A program made the translations under genes and the position numbers. The notes beneath the pieces are model-generated. The model was not told where the DNA came from. It saw only the letters and a program-made list of their open reading frames with translations, and did not search any database. A DNA stretch of 36,400 nt from an uncultured Oscillibacter sp. (GTDB lineage: Bacteria > Bacillota_A > Clostridia > Oscillospirales > Oscillospiraceae): the NCBI GenBank assembly GCA_951800675.1, contig CATOKC010000013.1, forward strand, positions 1 through 36,400, read 5' to 3'. Below, in pieces: positions 1 to 7,458 of the stretch. How positions within the stretch are numbered: position 1 is the first letter of the stretch; each line of letters opens with the position of its first letter.

Positions 1-51
1 GTTGTCAATTCGCTTCGCTCATAGCTTTTTGCTAAAGCATACGAGGGGAGC

Positions 52-291
52 CCACTAGCAGAGCTAGTGGTTCTTTCTACCCAAAAGAGCACAATATCTT
101 CGGGCTTCCGAAGATATTGTGCTGCTAATGGAATAAGCGGTCAAAATCGATCTCCCAGACCGGCTGTCTCCGCCTCTCCCGCCCTACTCGCCTCCGAGTC
201 CAGCGAAGCGAGTCGGAGGCGAAAGCGAAGAAATTCCCACCACAGTGCAGTTTTCGGCAAAGCCGGAAACGGAACAGTGGTGGGAATTTCT
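52..291. repeat. Cluster of stem-loops downstream of the DUF1016 gene
   Basis: Five inverted repeats sit close together in a stretch with no credible gene. Perfect arms are at 52-59/63-70 (8 bp, 3-nt loop), 88-103/108-123 (16 bp, 4-nt loop GCTT), 188-197/213-222 (10 bp) and 229-243/277-291 (15 bp). The last encloses a smaller hairpin at 251-258/262-269 (one G-T pair). The 10-mer CAAAATCGAT occurs at 142-151 and again at 309-318. Some of these hairpins could end transcription of the minus-strand operon that stops at 391, but none has a clean T-run. The density suggests palindromic intergenic repeats or the remains of a mobile element. Positions 1-390 otherwise hold nothing I recognise. Confidence 0.6.
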
Positions 292-390
292 GAGCTGCAA
301 TAAGAGTCCAAAATCGATTTTTCATACAGACCATAGTTAATGCTTCAGCCTTAGCAAAGGCCACCCTCCGCCGATCCTTACGAATAATAA

Positions 391-1407
391 CTACTCCAAA
401 TCATCCTGATTTTTGGTGTCCAAAACAACCTCTGCCAATTCACGCAGCTTGTCCTGAAGGACTTTTTTGTCCGGAAGATAGAGCGTATAGTCAGCGACCA
501 GGGTAGGAGACATCGTGCGACTCAACGCATATTCTACCACCGCGTCGTCCTTGCTTGCGCAGAGGATCAGCCCGACGCTCGGATTCTCGTTCGGCTTCTT
601 TACATCTCTATCCAAGGCTTCCAGATAAAAATTAATCTGTCCAATATGCTCAGGCTTAAATTTTCCAATCTTCAGCTCAATCGCTACAAGACAGGACAGA
701 GCGCGGTTATAGAACAGCAAGTCGATATAGAAGTCTGTATTTCCAACTTGGACCCGATATTCCTCACCAACAAAGGAAAAGTCCCTGCCGAACTCCAGAA
801 TGAACTGCTTCAGATTTTCAATGATTGCCTTCTTAAAATTTCGCTCAGAATACTGTTCCGGCAAATCAAGGAATTCCAGAACATAGGTGTCCAAAATACT
901 GCCGCGCACATTCTGGGGAGCCATTTCAGGAACTGGTTTTTGTGCAGACAGCATACAGCGTTCATAATATGCGCTGTCGATCTGCCGCTCCAATTCACGT
1001 TTGGAGTAATGCTCCTTAGCACAGAGTTGTAAATAAAAATGCCGTTCTTCCATGGACTTTGCACTGGACATGATTTGTAGGTGATTGGTCCAGTTGATTT
1101 GTGTCACCAGTGGTGTCACAAATTCATCATCCCTGTAAGTCTCATAGAATTGCTTCATGCGGTACAGTCCGCGGCGATTGAACCCTTTTACCTTTACGCC
1201 GCTTTGTGCGATGTAGGATGCGACCTCATCGATGACCTTATCGCCAAATGTCGCATTTGCGCAGAGGTCAGACAGGTATTCGCCCACATCCCAATACATC
1301 CGAATCAATTCCGCATTAACTGCCCTGAGTGCCCGACTGCGGGTATCTTCAATAATGGAAATGATTTTATCAAAATTGTGACCCTGCGGAGTTAACTGTT
1401 CACTCAT
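391..1407 (-). CDS. DUF1016/YhcG-type PD-(D/E)XK nuclease domain protein
   Basis: A 338-residue protein matching the DUF1016 (YhcG) family: an alpha-helical N-terminal domain (about 10-150, with the family-like stretch FNRRGLYRMKQFYETY) followed by a PD-(D/E)XK-like nuclease fold (about 165-330). The nuclease core is visible as D225-FYID229-LLFYNR, then E244-L-K246 and Q257 in HIGQINFYLE. I start it at 1407 rather than at an upstream ATG (1464), because ATG 1407 overlaps the stop of the phosphatase gene in an ATGA arrangement typical of translational coupling. Family members are often found in mobile or restriction/defence neighbourhoods; the substrate and role of this one are unknown. Length is normal, so it appears intact. 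Confidence 0.85.
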   Translation of the reverse strand: MSEQLTPQGHNFDKIISIIEDTRSRALRAVNAELIRMYWDVGEYLSDLCANATFGDKVIDEVASYIAQSGVKVKGFNRRGLYRMKQFYETYRDDEFVTPLVTQINWTNHLQIMSSAKSMEERHFYLQLCAKEHYSKRELERQIDSAYYERCMLSAQKPVPEMAPQNVRGSILDTYVLEFLDLPEQYSERNFKKAIIENLKQFILEFGRDFSFVGEEYRVQVGNTDFYIDLLFYNRALSCLVAIELKIGKFKPEHIGQINFYLEALDRDVKKPNENPSVGLILCASKDDAVVEYALSRTMSPTLVADYTLYLPDKKVLQDKLRELAEVVLDTKNQDDLE

Positions 1408-1883
1408 TTTACGGTCTCCTCGATCCGATCCCGGCTTATGAGCCAACCCAGTAACCGGCTGCACCCGGCCAGCACATCCTGCCAGGTAGTTTCAAAATCA
1501 TCTGTGTACCATGGGTCGGCCACATCGCTGGGGCGGTCGGTAAACTCCATCAGCAGGTGCATCTTGCCATCGAAATCGCCGCCGCAGATGCGGTGCATGT
1601 TCCGCAGGTTGGCCTGATCCATTCCGATCAGAAGGTCGTACCGCTCGTAGTCCTCGTTCCTCAGCTGTCGGGCTGTTTTGCCTGCACAGTCGATGCCATG
1701 CTCTGCCAGCTTGCGGCAGGCCGGAGGGTAGACCGGGTTGCCGATCTCCTCGGTGCTGGTGGCTGCGGACTCGATATGGAATTCCGACTCCAGCCCCGCT
1801 TTCTTTACCAGGTCTTTCATCACAAACTCGGCCATTGGGCTGCGGCAGATGTTTCCATGGCACACAAACAGGATCTTTGTCAT
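1404..1883 (-). CDS. Low-molecular-weight protein tyrosine phosphatase
   Basis: A 159-residue cytosolic phosphatase of the LMW-PTP family, hydrolysing phosphotyrosine (or phosphoarginine in some Firmicutes homologues). The P-loop C-x5-R-S is at residues 8-15 (CHGNICRS), directly after the first beta strand. The general acid is Asp123 in DPWYTDDF. Length is typical (about 150-160). The start has a GGAG about 10 nt upstream and its own promoter (1918-1946). Its TGA overlaps the ATG of the DUF1016 nuclease, so the two are probably coexpressed. Whether it acts on tyrosine kinase substrates, arginine phosphate or a partner of the nuclease cannot be read from sequence. Confidence 0.93.
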   Translation of the reverse strand: MTKILFVCHGNICRSPMAEFVMKDLVKKAGLESEFHIESAATSTEEIGNPVYPPACRKLAEHGIDCAGKTARQLRNEDYERYDLLIGMDQANLRNMHRICGGDFDGKMHLLMEFTDRPSDVADPWYTDDFETTWQDVLAGCSRLLGWLISRDRIEETVK

Positions 1884-1886
1884 TGG

Positions 1887-2093
1887 CTATACACTCCATG
1901 CTGGCGGTGTTTTCTTCAGTATAGCACACTTCATCCGCAAAGTCGAGGACGATTTCCAGATGAGCATGATCCATTCATCATCAGGACCAACTTCATATCC
2001 ATAGCACTTGCGCTTCGCCATTTTGGAGCTACCGTCCTGAAAACCTTTCCGGAGACTACTTTTAATTGCTTCACTTTTCTGAATTGCGTTCAT
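1887..2093 (-). pseudogene. Truncated recombinase-domain gene (relic 1)
   Basis: The first 41 residues (MNAIQKSEAIK..., RKCYGYEV) match the N-terminus of the larger relic at 4584-5084, which belongs to the 'Recombinase' domain of large serine recombinases. After residue 41 (about position 1970) the similarity stops and the frame runs through the phosphatase promoter, so the remainder is not genuine protein. The start has a good ribosome binding site (GGGAGG, minus strand), also present in relic 2. The upstream leader is partly alike too (short inverted repeat GCAGTG/CACTGC at about 2130). Neither relic has the resolvase catalytic domain. This is probably the remains of a Clostridia small recombinase ORF, no longer functional. 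Confidence 0.7.
1918..1946 (-). promoter_or_regulatory. Sigma-A-type promoter of the phosphatase-nuclease operon
   Basis: Read on the minus strand: -35 TCGACT (1946-1941), 17-nt spacer, -10 TATACT (1923-1918). The predicted start of transcription is about 30 nt before the phosphatase ATG. The promoter lies immediately next to the broken end of the recombinase relic, so the relic was cut close to the -35 box. Confidence 0.6.
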
Positions 2094-2224
2094 TGTAATC
2101 CTCCCTTAACGATAAAACAGCGCAGTGAAACCACTGCGGCGCAAAGTGTTTACTATGTTCTTTATATAAAATGCAGGTAGAAATATTGGACAGCCTAAAT
2201 AAACTGTTCAATACTCCTATCCGC

Positions 2225-2266
2225 ATTCATTTCACTCAAATTAGAATATTTTGAGAATTAATGAAT
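2225..2266 (+). promoter_or_regulatory. Nested inverted repeat upstream of the winged-helix gene
   Basis: Two nested pairs of arms: ATTCATT 2225-2231 with AATGAAT 2260-2266, and CTCAAA 2235-2240 with TTTGAG 2250-2255. The block is AT-rich and lies about 20 nt upstream of the -35 box at 2285. It is a reasonable candidate operator for the winged-helix protein encoded just downstream (autoregulation), but it could also be a weak terminator. The rest of 2094-2284 holds only the relic 1 leader and a short imperfect repeat (ATTGGACAG/CTGTTCAAT, about 2185-2212). Confidence 0.4.
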
Positions 2267-2284
2267 CAGACGGTGAAATATCTA

Positions 2285-2313
2285 TTGCATTTTCCAAATA
2301 GAGGGGATATACT
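2285..2313 (+). promoter_or_regulatory. Promoter of the winged-helix/membrane protein pair
   Basis: -35 TTGCAT (2285-2290), 17-nt spacer, -10 TATACT (2308-2313). It precedes the GTG start at 2355 by a leader of about 35 nt. Confidence 0.65.
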
Positions 2314-2354
2314 TTTAATTATGTCGGCCAATCCCAGAGACGGAGGTGATCTGT

Positions 2355-3281
2355 GTGGAACATGAGACAGACGCGGGCCCGAAAAAGAAAACGGTAGATG
2401 AACGGACCATGGAGAAGACCATACGGTCCATTACAACCAGAATGAACAGCGTGCTTTTGGGCCTGGCCGTGCATGGTGAGCTTTCACAGGGAGACCTTGC
2501 CAGGGCCATCGGCCTAAACGCCACGGCGCTTTCCAACCTGCTGGCGAAATTTGAGCGGCTGGAGGTTAAGCTGCTGTTGATGCAGAACGTCGGCAGATAC
2601 CGCTATTACAGGCTGTCTGAAGCGGGCCGGGCCTATTTGGAAGCCACCGGACAGACGGTGTCTGAGATGGACGGGGAGCCGGAGAGCGCGGATGCCGCAC
2701 TTTACGACGAGGCGAAGAGAGCGCTGGAGGCGTTAAAGCAGGTGCACAAGGAGAAGTGGAAGAGATGCTTTAATAAAACCGTGGTGGCGCTGATCCAGGG
2801 CAGGGGGAGTGCGCAGCCCCGGGAGGGGGAGGATCTGGTTTACCGCTATCTGCGGTGCGTGGAGCGGCTGGTCATGCGGAACAGCCACACAACGCTGGAC
2901 GAGGTTTTGGACGAGCTGTCCGACGACACCTTGCGGGACGATGTGGAAGAGTTCATGGAGTGCTTCCAAAATTTCACCCACATCCTAAGCACACTGGAGC
3001 AGGGCGGGGACCCGACCGACGTGTACCTGCTGATAAAAGCCGCCTTTTTCAACGAGGCGAACCTGGAGACAGAGCTGTATGCCGCGAGAATCGGTTGGGA
3101 CAACGACGGTTACACGAAGCTGAGGAAGCGAGCGCAAACGCTGAAAACCTGTGTGAACGGTTACAGCGAGGAGGAGATCAGCCGCTATTTTCAGATTCTT
3201 TTGCCGGACCAAAAGCCGCTGAGCCTGTATATTGCCCGTTGCATCTGCAGCGCCAAAGGGAATGGCGCCCCCTGTGGCTGA
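2355..3281 (+). CDS. Winged-helix (MarR-like) domain protein, function unknown
   Basis: A 308-residue protein. Residues about 20-85 form a MarR-like winged helix: SITTRMNSVLLGLAVHGELS, then a recognition-helix-like GLNATALSNLLAKFERL and a wing RYRYYRLSEAGRAYLE. The remaining 220 residues are predicted mostly helical and charged, with no domain I recognise, so it is much longer than a plain MarR regulator. I use GTG 2355 because the SD GGAGGTGAT (2342-2350) overlaps the alternative GTG at 2346, leaving 8 nt from its GGAGG core to 2355. The gene is followed 80 nt later by a membrane protein gene on the same strand, and the two look like one unit. It may sense something through its C-terminal part and regulate the pair; this is inference. 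Confidence 0.75.
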   Translation: MEHETDAGPKKKTVDERTMEKTIRSITTRMNSVLLGLAVHGELSQGDLARAIGLNATALSNLLAKFERLEVKLLLMQNVGRYRYYRLSEAGRAYLEATGQTVSEMDGEPESADAALYDEAKRALEALKQVHKEKWKRCFNKTVVALIQGRGSAQPREGEDLVYRYLRCVERLVMRNSHTTLDEVLDELSDDTLRDDVEEFMECFQNFTHILSTLEQGGDPTDVYLLIKAAFFNEANLETELYAARIGWDNDGYTKLRKRAQTLKTCVNGYSEEEISRYFQILLPDQKPLSLYIARCICSAKGNGAPCG

Positions 3282-3361
3282 GAAGGGCGGTTTCCGGGCG
3301 GCAGCCGGTTTTTTCTGCTCGCCTGAGAGATAGAAGTTGAGGAAGAGGGGGGAGAGGGCCT

Positions 3362-4594
3362 GTGTCAAAGGGAGGGAAACGAGCAAAATCAGCGTCAAAG
3401 CGCCGGCCGTCTCCGCAGCAAAAAAACCCTCCGCCTGAAAAACGCAGCCCCAGGCAAAAGCAAGAGCTGAGTTGGGTCGAAAAGATGATCGTGACTTTGG
3501 TCAAAGCCAGTCCGTTTCTCTTCCTTGGTTCCTGCGTTATAGAGCTGGTTGTGTCTTTTGCGGGAAATATCACGCTGGTGATTACGGCGGTGGGGCCTCT
3601 GCTGATCGCTGTAATCGCCGCTGTTTCAGAGGATCTTTTTAAGGCGGATAAGGATGACGAAAAGCCCGGGGAGGACGACGGCCTTTTCGACCGCATCGCC
3701 ATGGGGGGCCGCAATATCGGGTACCGGATCTGGACCAATACGAGGCTCACCGTTTTGTTTGCCGCTGTAGCGGTTCTTTTGGGGAGTACGGCGCTTGCCG
3801 CAGTTCATACCGGGGGACATGCACTGAACGCGGCGAAGGAGGTAGTGAACCGATTGACCGCATATGAGGAGCCGGCAGCGGACGCCGGCGATACGCCGCA
3901 CGTTTCGCCGGATCCTTCGAGCATTGTGGAGGAGCCCGCACCGGAGATGCCGGAGGAGCAGACCCTCGAGGCCGTGCCCGGTCAATATGTGCGGCTTCTC
4001 GAACCGGGCCGGATTCTGGAGCTCTCCGACGCGGAACGGGCGGAGCTTTACTATTTCGCCGGAGAGTACGCGGTGGGCAGGGAAAAGAGTGAGCTGGAGA
4101 TCTGTTCGGCGGTGAAAAAGCGGATTGAAGCCCTGGTAAACGAGAAGCGGGAAGATGGATTCAATCAAACGGAGGAGGGCGACGAAAATCGCACGGCCGC
4201 TAAGGAGGCTAGTGACGATGAGAAGGAAATGGAGACCTCGGACGATCTGGACAAGGTCATTGGAATCCGGAAAACCGTTTATGAAGCAGTTCCCGGAGCC
4301 GAGATCGCCAAACTGATCGCGGAAAACTATAATGGTTACGGCCTGGCCTATCACAGCATCCACGGCAGTAAAAAGACGATGGAGATATATTGGAACGAAA
4401 GCCTAACCTGGTATCATAACTGCCTGACCTTCCAGGGGTCTCCGGGGGAGATTTCAGGGATCTTAAGGCGAATCGGGATGCGGTACCAGGACCTGGCGAT
4501 GATCCAGGAATTCGGTTCGGATGAGCAGATCCGCGCCACCATGCTCAGCAAGGCGTACAAATCTCTGGCGGAATACTATATGACTACAGGCTGA
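3362..4594 (+). CDS. Three-pass membrane protein with cytosolic basic N-terminus, unknown
   Basis: A 410-residue protein from a GTG start preceded by a purine-rich GGGGGGAGAGGG. The N-terminal 40 residues are Lys/Arg/Pro-rich. Two hydrophobic segments follow back to back (about 45-65 and 68-88), then a short charged loop, and a third segment at about 128-150. After this comes a long acidic, Pro/Glu-rich linker (about 165-205) and a helical charged C-terminal domain (about 210-410) with no family I recognise. It probably partners the winged-helix protein encoded just upstream. The gene ends convergent with, and 11 nt into, the 3' end of recombinase relic 2, which suggests relic 2 was truncated by a rearrangement at that point. 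Confidence 0.7.
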   Translation: MSKGGKRAKSASKRRPSPQQKNPPPEKRSPRQKQELSWVEKMIVTLVKASPFLFLGSCVIELVVSFAGNITLVITAVGPLLIAVIAAVSEDLFKADKDDEKPGEDDGLFDRIAMGGRNIGYRIWTNTRLTVLFAAVAVLLGSTALAAVHTGGHALNAAKEVVNRLTAYEEPAADAGDTPHVSPDPSSIVEEPAPEMPEEQTLEAVPGQYVRLLEPGRILELSDAERAELYYFAGEYAVGREKSELEICSAVKKRIEALVNEKREDGFNQTEEGDENRTAAKEASDDEKEMETSDDLDKVIGIRKTVYEAVPGAEIAKLIAENYNGYGLAYHSIHGSKKTMEIYWNESLTWYHNCLTFQGSPGEISGILRRIGMRYQDLAMIQEFGSDEQIRATMLSKAYKSLAEYYMTTG

Positions 4595-5084
4595 ATGGTG
4601 GACACCAATCAATCTTATTTTCTGGTGTGTTGCCCCGTTTTTGCTTTTCCCTCTGTACTGCCATGAACATCTCATCAGAAATAATGGCCTCATGGGTTCC
4701 GGTATAGAGATACCGCTCCATGAGGCCATTGTTTTCAATTTGAACTGCACCAGTGCTGATTATCTTCTGGAGCAGCACTCGTCCGGTACATATTTTGTTG
4801 GAGAGCAACTTGTCAATCACTTCCTGAGTCCACTTAACCCTACCTGTGGGAGAGGGGCCACCCGGTTGCTCCAACCCGGCAACAATTTTTCCAAGGCTGT
4901 CACCAGCAAGATATCGTTCAAAAATCCAACGCACTACTTTGGATTCTTCGGGGTTCACCGTCAATTCACTATTAGGGTCAACTTCATATCCATAGCATTT
5001 ACGGCGAGCCATCTTGGAACTGTCATCCTGAAAGCTTTTTCGCAGTCCAGCCTTGATTGCTTCGCTTTTTTGTATTATGTTCAT
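4584..5084 (-). pseudogene. Recombinase-domain protein without catalytic domain (relic 2)
   Basis: 166 residues of the 'Recombinase' DNA-binding domain of large serine recombinases: SKMARRKCYGYEV, the helical stretch KVVRWIFERYLAGDSL-GKIVAGL, SPTGRVKWTQEVIDKLLSNK, and the following zinc-ribbon-proximal THEAIISDEMFMAVQREK. The N-terminal resolvase domain with the catalytic Ser is absent. The start has its own GGAGG, so these N-terminally short forms may be a real class of small ORF, as relic 1 starts at the same residue. The last eight codons (about 4587-4610) do not look like family sequence and run into the convergent membrane protein gene, so the 3' end is broken. Recombination activity is not expected. 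Confidence 0.7.
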
Positions 5085-5163
5085 TATAATGTGCCTCCTA
5101 TAAATAAAAATACCACAGTAAAACTACCGCGGTGCAACGAGTTTTTCGTCTTCCATGTATAAA

Positions 5164-5200
5164 AAGTTGACAGACCAACCCCTTGGCGGTCTGTCAACTT
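5164..5200 (-). terminator. Rho-independent terminator, ancestral tRNA-Arg terminator
   Basis: Perfect 13-bp inverted repeat: 5164-5176 with 5188-5200, loop of 11 nt. On the minus strand the hairpin is followed by a run of five T. It lies 4 nt past the tRNA-Arg 3' remnant, in the place and orientation expected of the terminator that served the tRNA before the element inserted. Confidence 0.8.
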
Positions 5201-5204
5201 ATCA

Positions 5205-5250
5205 TGGTACGCCCTGAGGGATTCGAACCCCCGGCCTTCTGGTCCGTAGC
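5205..5250 (-). repeat. Left attachment site (attL), tRNA-Arg 3' remnant
   Basis: 46 bp identical to 15663-15708. On the minus strand it reads from the anticodon loop (GCTACGGACC) through the T arm (GGTTCGAATCC) to the 3' terminal CCA. The base pairs needed for the 5' half of the tRNA are missing beyond 5250, so it is not a functional tRNA. Confidence 0.9.
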
Positions 5251-5426
5251 TTGTCTGAGGGACAGAAACAAGCGCTTTTGACCCTGCTTAGCGCTGTTTA
5301 TTCAGTCAGCGGAGTTTCTTCTGTACTGTCCTCTCCGTTATTTCCACAGAAAAATTTCCTGTTCTGGGTCAGCTTATGGGTCAACGCCTGAACACGGATT
5401 TCCTCACACACATTTCGAACGACCCC

Positions 5427-5495
5427 TTACTCCAGCACCTCAATGATATAGGTATGATTGTCCTCGCTCCAGTACAAGATGATCTCATATTTCAC
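5427..5495 (-). pseudogene. hicB-like antitoxin fragment
   Basis: From GTG 5495, with AGGAG 8 nt upstream, the minus strand encodes 22 residues (VKYEIILYWSEDNHTYIIEV then LE and a stop). This matches the conserved start of HicB-type antitoxins, which continue with PELPGC; here the gene stops after EVLE. It follows the hicA-like fragment by 12 nt in the usual toxin-antitoxin order. Only the first fifth of a normal HicB is left. Confidence 0.6.
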
Positions 5496-5507
5496 GCATG
5501 CCGTCTC

Positions 5508-5636
5508 CTAACTGCGGCACTGGAAATCCAAGCGCTCCAACATGAGCCGCAAATCAGAAAACAACAAATTTTTGCCCTTGGTTCCGCTGAGAATCGCCAA
5601 CAACGGCTTTTCGTACTAACTCATAGTCTTTCCCAT
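5508..5636 (-). pseudogene. hicA-like toxin fragment
   Basis: The minus strand from ATG 5636 reads MGKTMS, stop, then YEKPLLAILSGTKGKN-LLFSDLRLMLERLDFQCRS and a second stop. This is the N-terminal half of a HicA-like mRNA interferase of the Clostridia type (FxDLxxLLExLGFxCR, normally followed by the catalytic GDH). Both the in-frame stop at codon 7 and the loss of the GDH-containing half show that it is dead. With the adjacent hicB-like fragment it marks a decayed toxin-antitoxin module just inside the left end of the element. Confidence 0.6.
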
Positions 5637-6325
5637 CCTATGCCGTGGCATTTCACTAATTCCTAAGGATTCCTCAGAATAGTATATCTGCAGAGAAAAA
5701 GAAAGGGGCATCTCGTGGACTTTCAAAATTTTGCATTCTTGTCCATGTTGGGTTGATGAGGTTTCCCAATCCGTAGTGAAGGTAAGCATGGCATCCAGAT
5801 GTACTCGGCCGAATTTGCTGGGGTAAGCCCCTTGTCCCCCTGCCTCTAAAGGGGAGTGTGAGACGGAGTATGGAGTATAGAGAAGTGAATGACCAGTGAA
5901 ATGGCCGACCAGGTTGTTCTGTGGTAGCAGCTGTCTATTGTGGAGTCAATGCCGTAGGATATACCAGCATTTTCCACTTTTTTGGAATGGCAAGGCCAAG
6001 TAATCGCTTCTGCGTAATTTTATCAACGGAATGCGTCATCATTTCCGCCACCATTTATTCAGGCGCTATATAAGTTAAGTATTGTAAGAACCTATACTCA
6101 TGACGGTCATTGACATGATGAACACGAAAGCTTAGGGAGCCTCGCCCCTGAAGCTTAATGAGCGCCTCCCGTCCGCGGTGTAAGAAGCCCATGCTGTTGT
6201 GGAGGACACTTTCCAGGACTATCTTACTTATGGCCGCAGGCAGCTTCCCAGACCTATTCTCTTAGCGAAAGTGCTCAAAAAAAAGAAGTAACATTGTGAA
6301 TATGACTGAAAAGTGTGAAAAGGGA
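5637..6325. other. Gene-poor stretch inside the element
   Basis: No convincing gene in any frame. The minus strand has two short open stretches (about 6075-6275, with HRGREALIKLQGRGSLSFR, and about 5955-6055, with IPKKWKMLV) separated by stops; I do not recognise them and they could be debris of a lost gene. The segment 5251-5426 likewise has no gene, apart from a minus-strand open tail of about 32 codons that ends near 5300. Confidence 0.5.
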
Positions 6326-6354
6326 TTGCATTTTGAAACTGATTATGCTATAAC
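6326..6354 (+). promoter_or_regulatory. Promoter of the LacI-type regulator
   Basis: -35 TTGCAT (6326-6331), 17-nt spacer, -10 TATAAC (6349-6354). Transcription would start near 6361, a few bases before the palindrome at 6370. This also argues that translation begins at GTG 6401 and not at the upstream GTG 6296. Confidence 0.65.
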
Positions 6355-6369
6355 ACAGTCAAGAAATTT

Positions 6370-6379
6370 CATACGTATG
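6370..6379. promoter_or_regulatory. Candidate LacI-family operator O1
   Basis: Perfect palindrome CATACGTATG, flanked on the right by CAA, about 10 nt after the predicted start of transcription of the regulator gene. Its right half (TACGTATGCAA) recurs in front of tctC at 7459-7469, and the full palindrome recurs inside the regulator gene at 6659. A central CG within a symmetric site is the usual form of LacI-family operators. Confidence 0.55.
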
Positions 6380-6400
6380 CAAATAAAGGGAGGCGTACTT

Positions 6401-7429
6401 GTGAAGACCATCACTTCCGTGGAACTGGCCAAGCTGGCCGGCGTGTCTCAGTCCACCGTGTCCCGCTGCCTGAACGACAGTCCCTTAGTATCCAGCAAGA
6501 CCAAGGCCCGGGTGAAAAAGATTGCGGAACAATACGCCTTCCAGTTCAACACCAATGCCCGGGGTCTGCGGACAAACCGCACAGGAGTAGTGGGCTACAT
6601 CTTCTCCGAGGATTTCTCCGGCTTCACCAACCACTATATCCAGAGTGATCTGTATTATCGCATACGTATGCGGCTCCTGGAGTACGGCATGGACTTGGTC
6701 CCCGTGTTCGACGATCTCGTAGAGGGAGGAGCCTCCTCCATCGAGAAGAGTGTGGGCAGCCGCCGGTACGACGCCCTGATTTTCAATCGCCAGAGCGTGA
6801 GCGGACGGGTACGGACGCTGCTGGAGGAGACCCATATCCCCTACATCTTCATCTATGACACCGACGAGTCCTCCGAAGAGCCCTATCTGATCGCCCCCCG
6901 GCATACCAAAATCGGCTATCTGGCGGGGAAGAGCTTCTGTGAGGCTGGGTACCGAAACTTTGTGGAACTCACCGGTCCCTCCCGCCGTATCGACGTGGTG
7001 AACAAACACGCCGGCTTTTCGGAGGCCCTGGCGGCCTATGGCCTTGCTGTCCCGGAAGATCATGTGCTCTGCGCCAACTACCAGTTGGAGACCGCAGAGC
7101 AGGTCACGCTGGAACATATTGACCTCTTCTCCCCCGGCACGGCTGTCTTCGCCCAAAATGATATGGTGGCGCTGGGAACCCTGGAGGCATTGAAACGGAG
7201 CGGCCTCCGCGTCCCGGAGGACGTGGCGCTCATAGGCGTGGATAACGTAGTAATGGGTTGCTGGTTCCACCCCCAGCTGACCACGGTGGCCATTGATTAC
7301 GACCAGATTATCGACTTGACGGCGAAGTGGGTACTGCAAGTGACCACGGATCAGATGCCGGAGTCCTACCGCCGCTTTCTGGATGAGACTCTAATCCTGC
7401 GTGACACCTTTGTACCCGTAAAAAAATGA
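6401..7429 (+). CDS. LacI-family transcriptional regulator
   Basis: A 342-residue regulator. Residues 5-26 are the LacI helix-turn-helix (SVELAKLAGVSQSTVSRCLN) followed by a hinge helix (about 48-60). Residues 63-340 are the periplasmic-binding-protein-like sensor domain (GVVGYIFSEDF, then RRYDALIF, and near the end VPEDVALIGVDNV). I start at GTG 6401, 7 nt after GGGAGG; the open frame extends upstream to 6296 but that part spans promoter and operator. It lies 84 nt before tctC on the same strand and probably represses itself and the transporter operon, with the imported carboxylate or a product as inducer. Ligand identity is not visible. Confidence 0.92.
   Translation: MKTITSVELAKLAGVSQSTVSRCLNDSPLVSSKTKARVKKIAEQYAFQFNTNARGLRTNRTGVVGYIFSEDFSGFTNHYIQSDLYYRIRMRLLEYGMDLVPVFDDLVEGGASSIEKSVGSRRYDALIFNRQSVSGRVRTLLEETHIPYIFIYDTDESSEEPYLIAPRHTKIGYLAGKSFCEAGYRNFVELTGPSRRIDVVNKHAGFSEALAAYGLAVPEDHVLCANYQLETAEQVTLEHIDLFSPGTAVFAQNDMVALGTLEALKRSGLRVPEDVALIGVDNVVMGCWFHPQLTTVAIDYDQIIDLTAKWVLQVTTDQMPESYRRFLDETLILRDTFVPVKK
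6659..6672. promoter_or_regulatory. Candidate internal LacI-family operator O2
   Basis: Perfect 14-bp palindrome CGCATACGTATGCG inside the regulator's own coding region, sharing the 10-bp core with O1, 289 bp away. An auxiliary operator within the gene would permit DNA looping as in the lac system. It encodes ordinary residues (Arg-Ile-Arg-Met), so chance is possible, but the shared core is notable. Confidence 0.45.
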
Positions 7430-7458
7430 GGAAGGGATAAATTTTTGCGCAAAATGAC

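Noticed and set aside
5205..5250. A second tRNA-Arg gene
   Set aside because: Only the 3' part from the anticodon loop is present; the D arm and 5' acceptor strand are missing, so it is an attachment-site remnant.
5376..5666. A 96-codon plus-strand open frame
   Set aside because: The minus strand of the same stretch matches HicA/HicB N-termini, which explains it better; the plus frame has no family.
6485..7339. A minus-strand open frame inside the LacI-family gene
   Set aside because: Shadow of a well-supported gene; no independent evidence.
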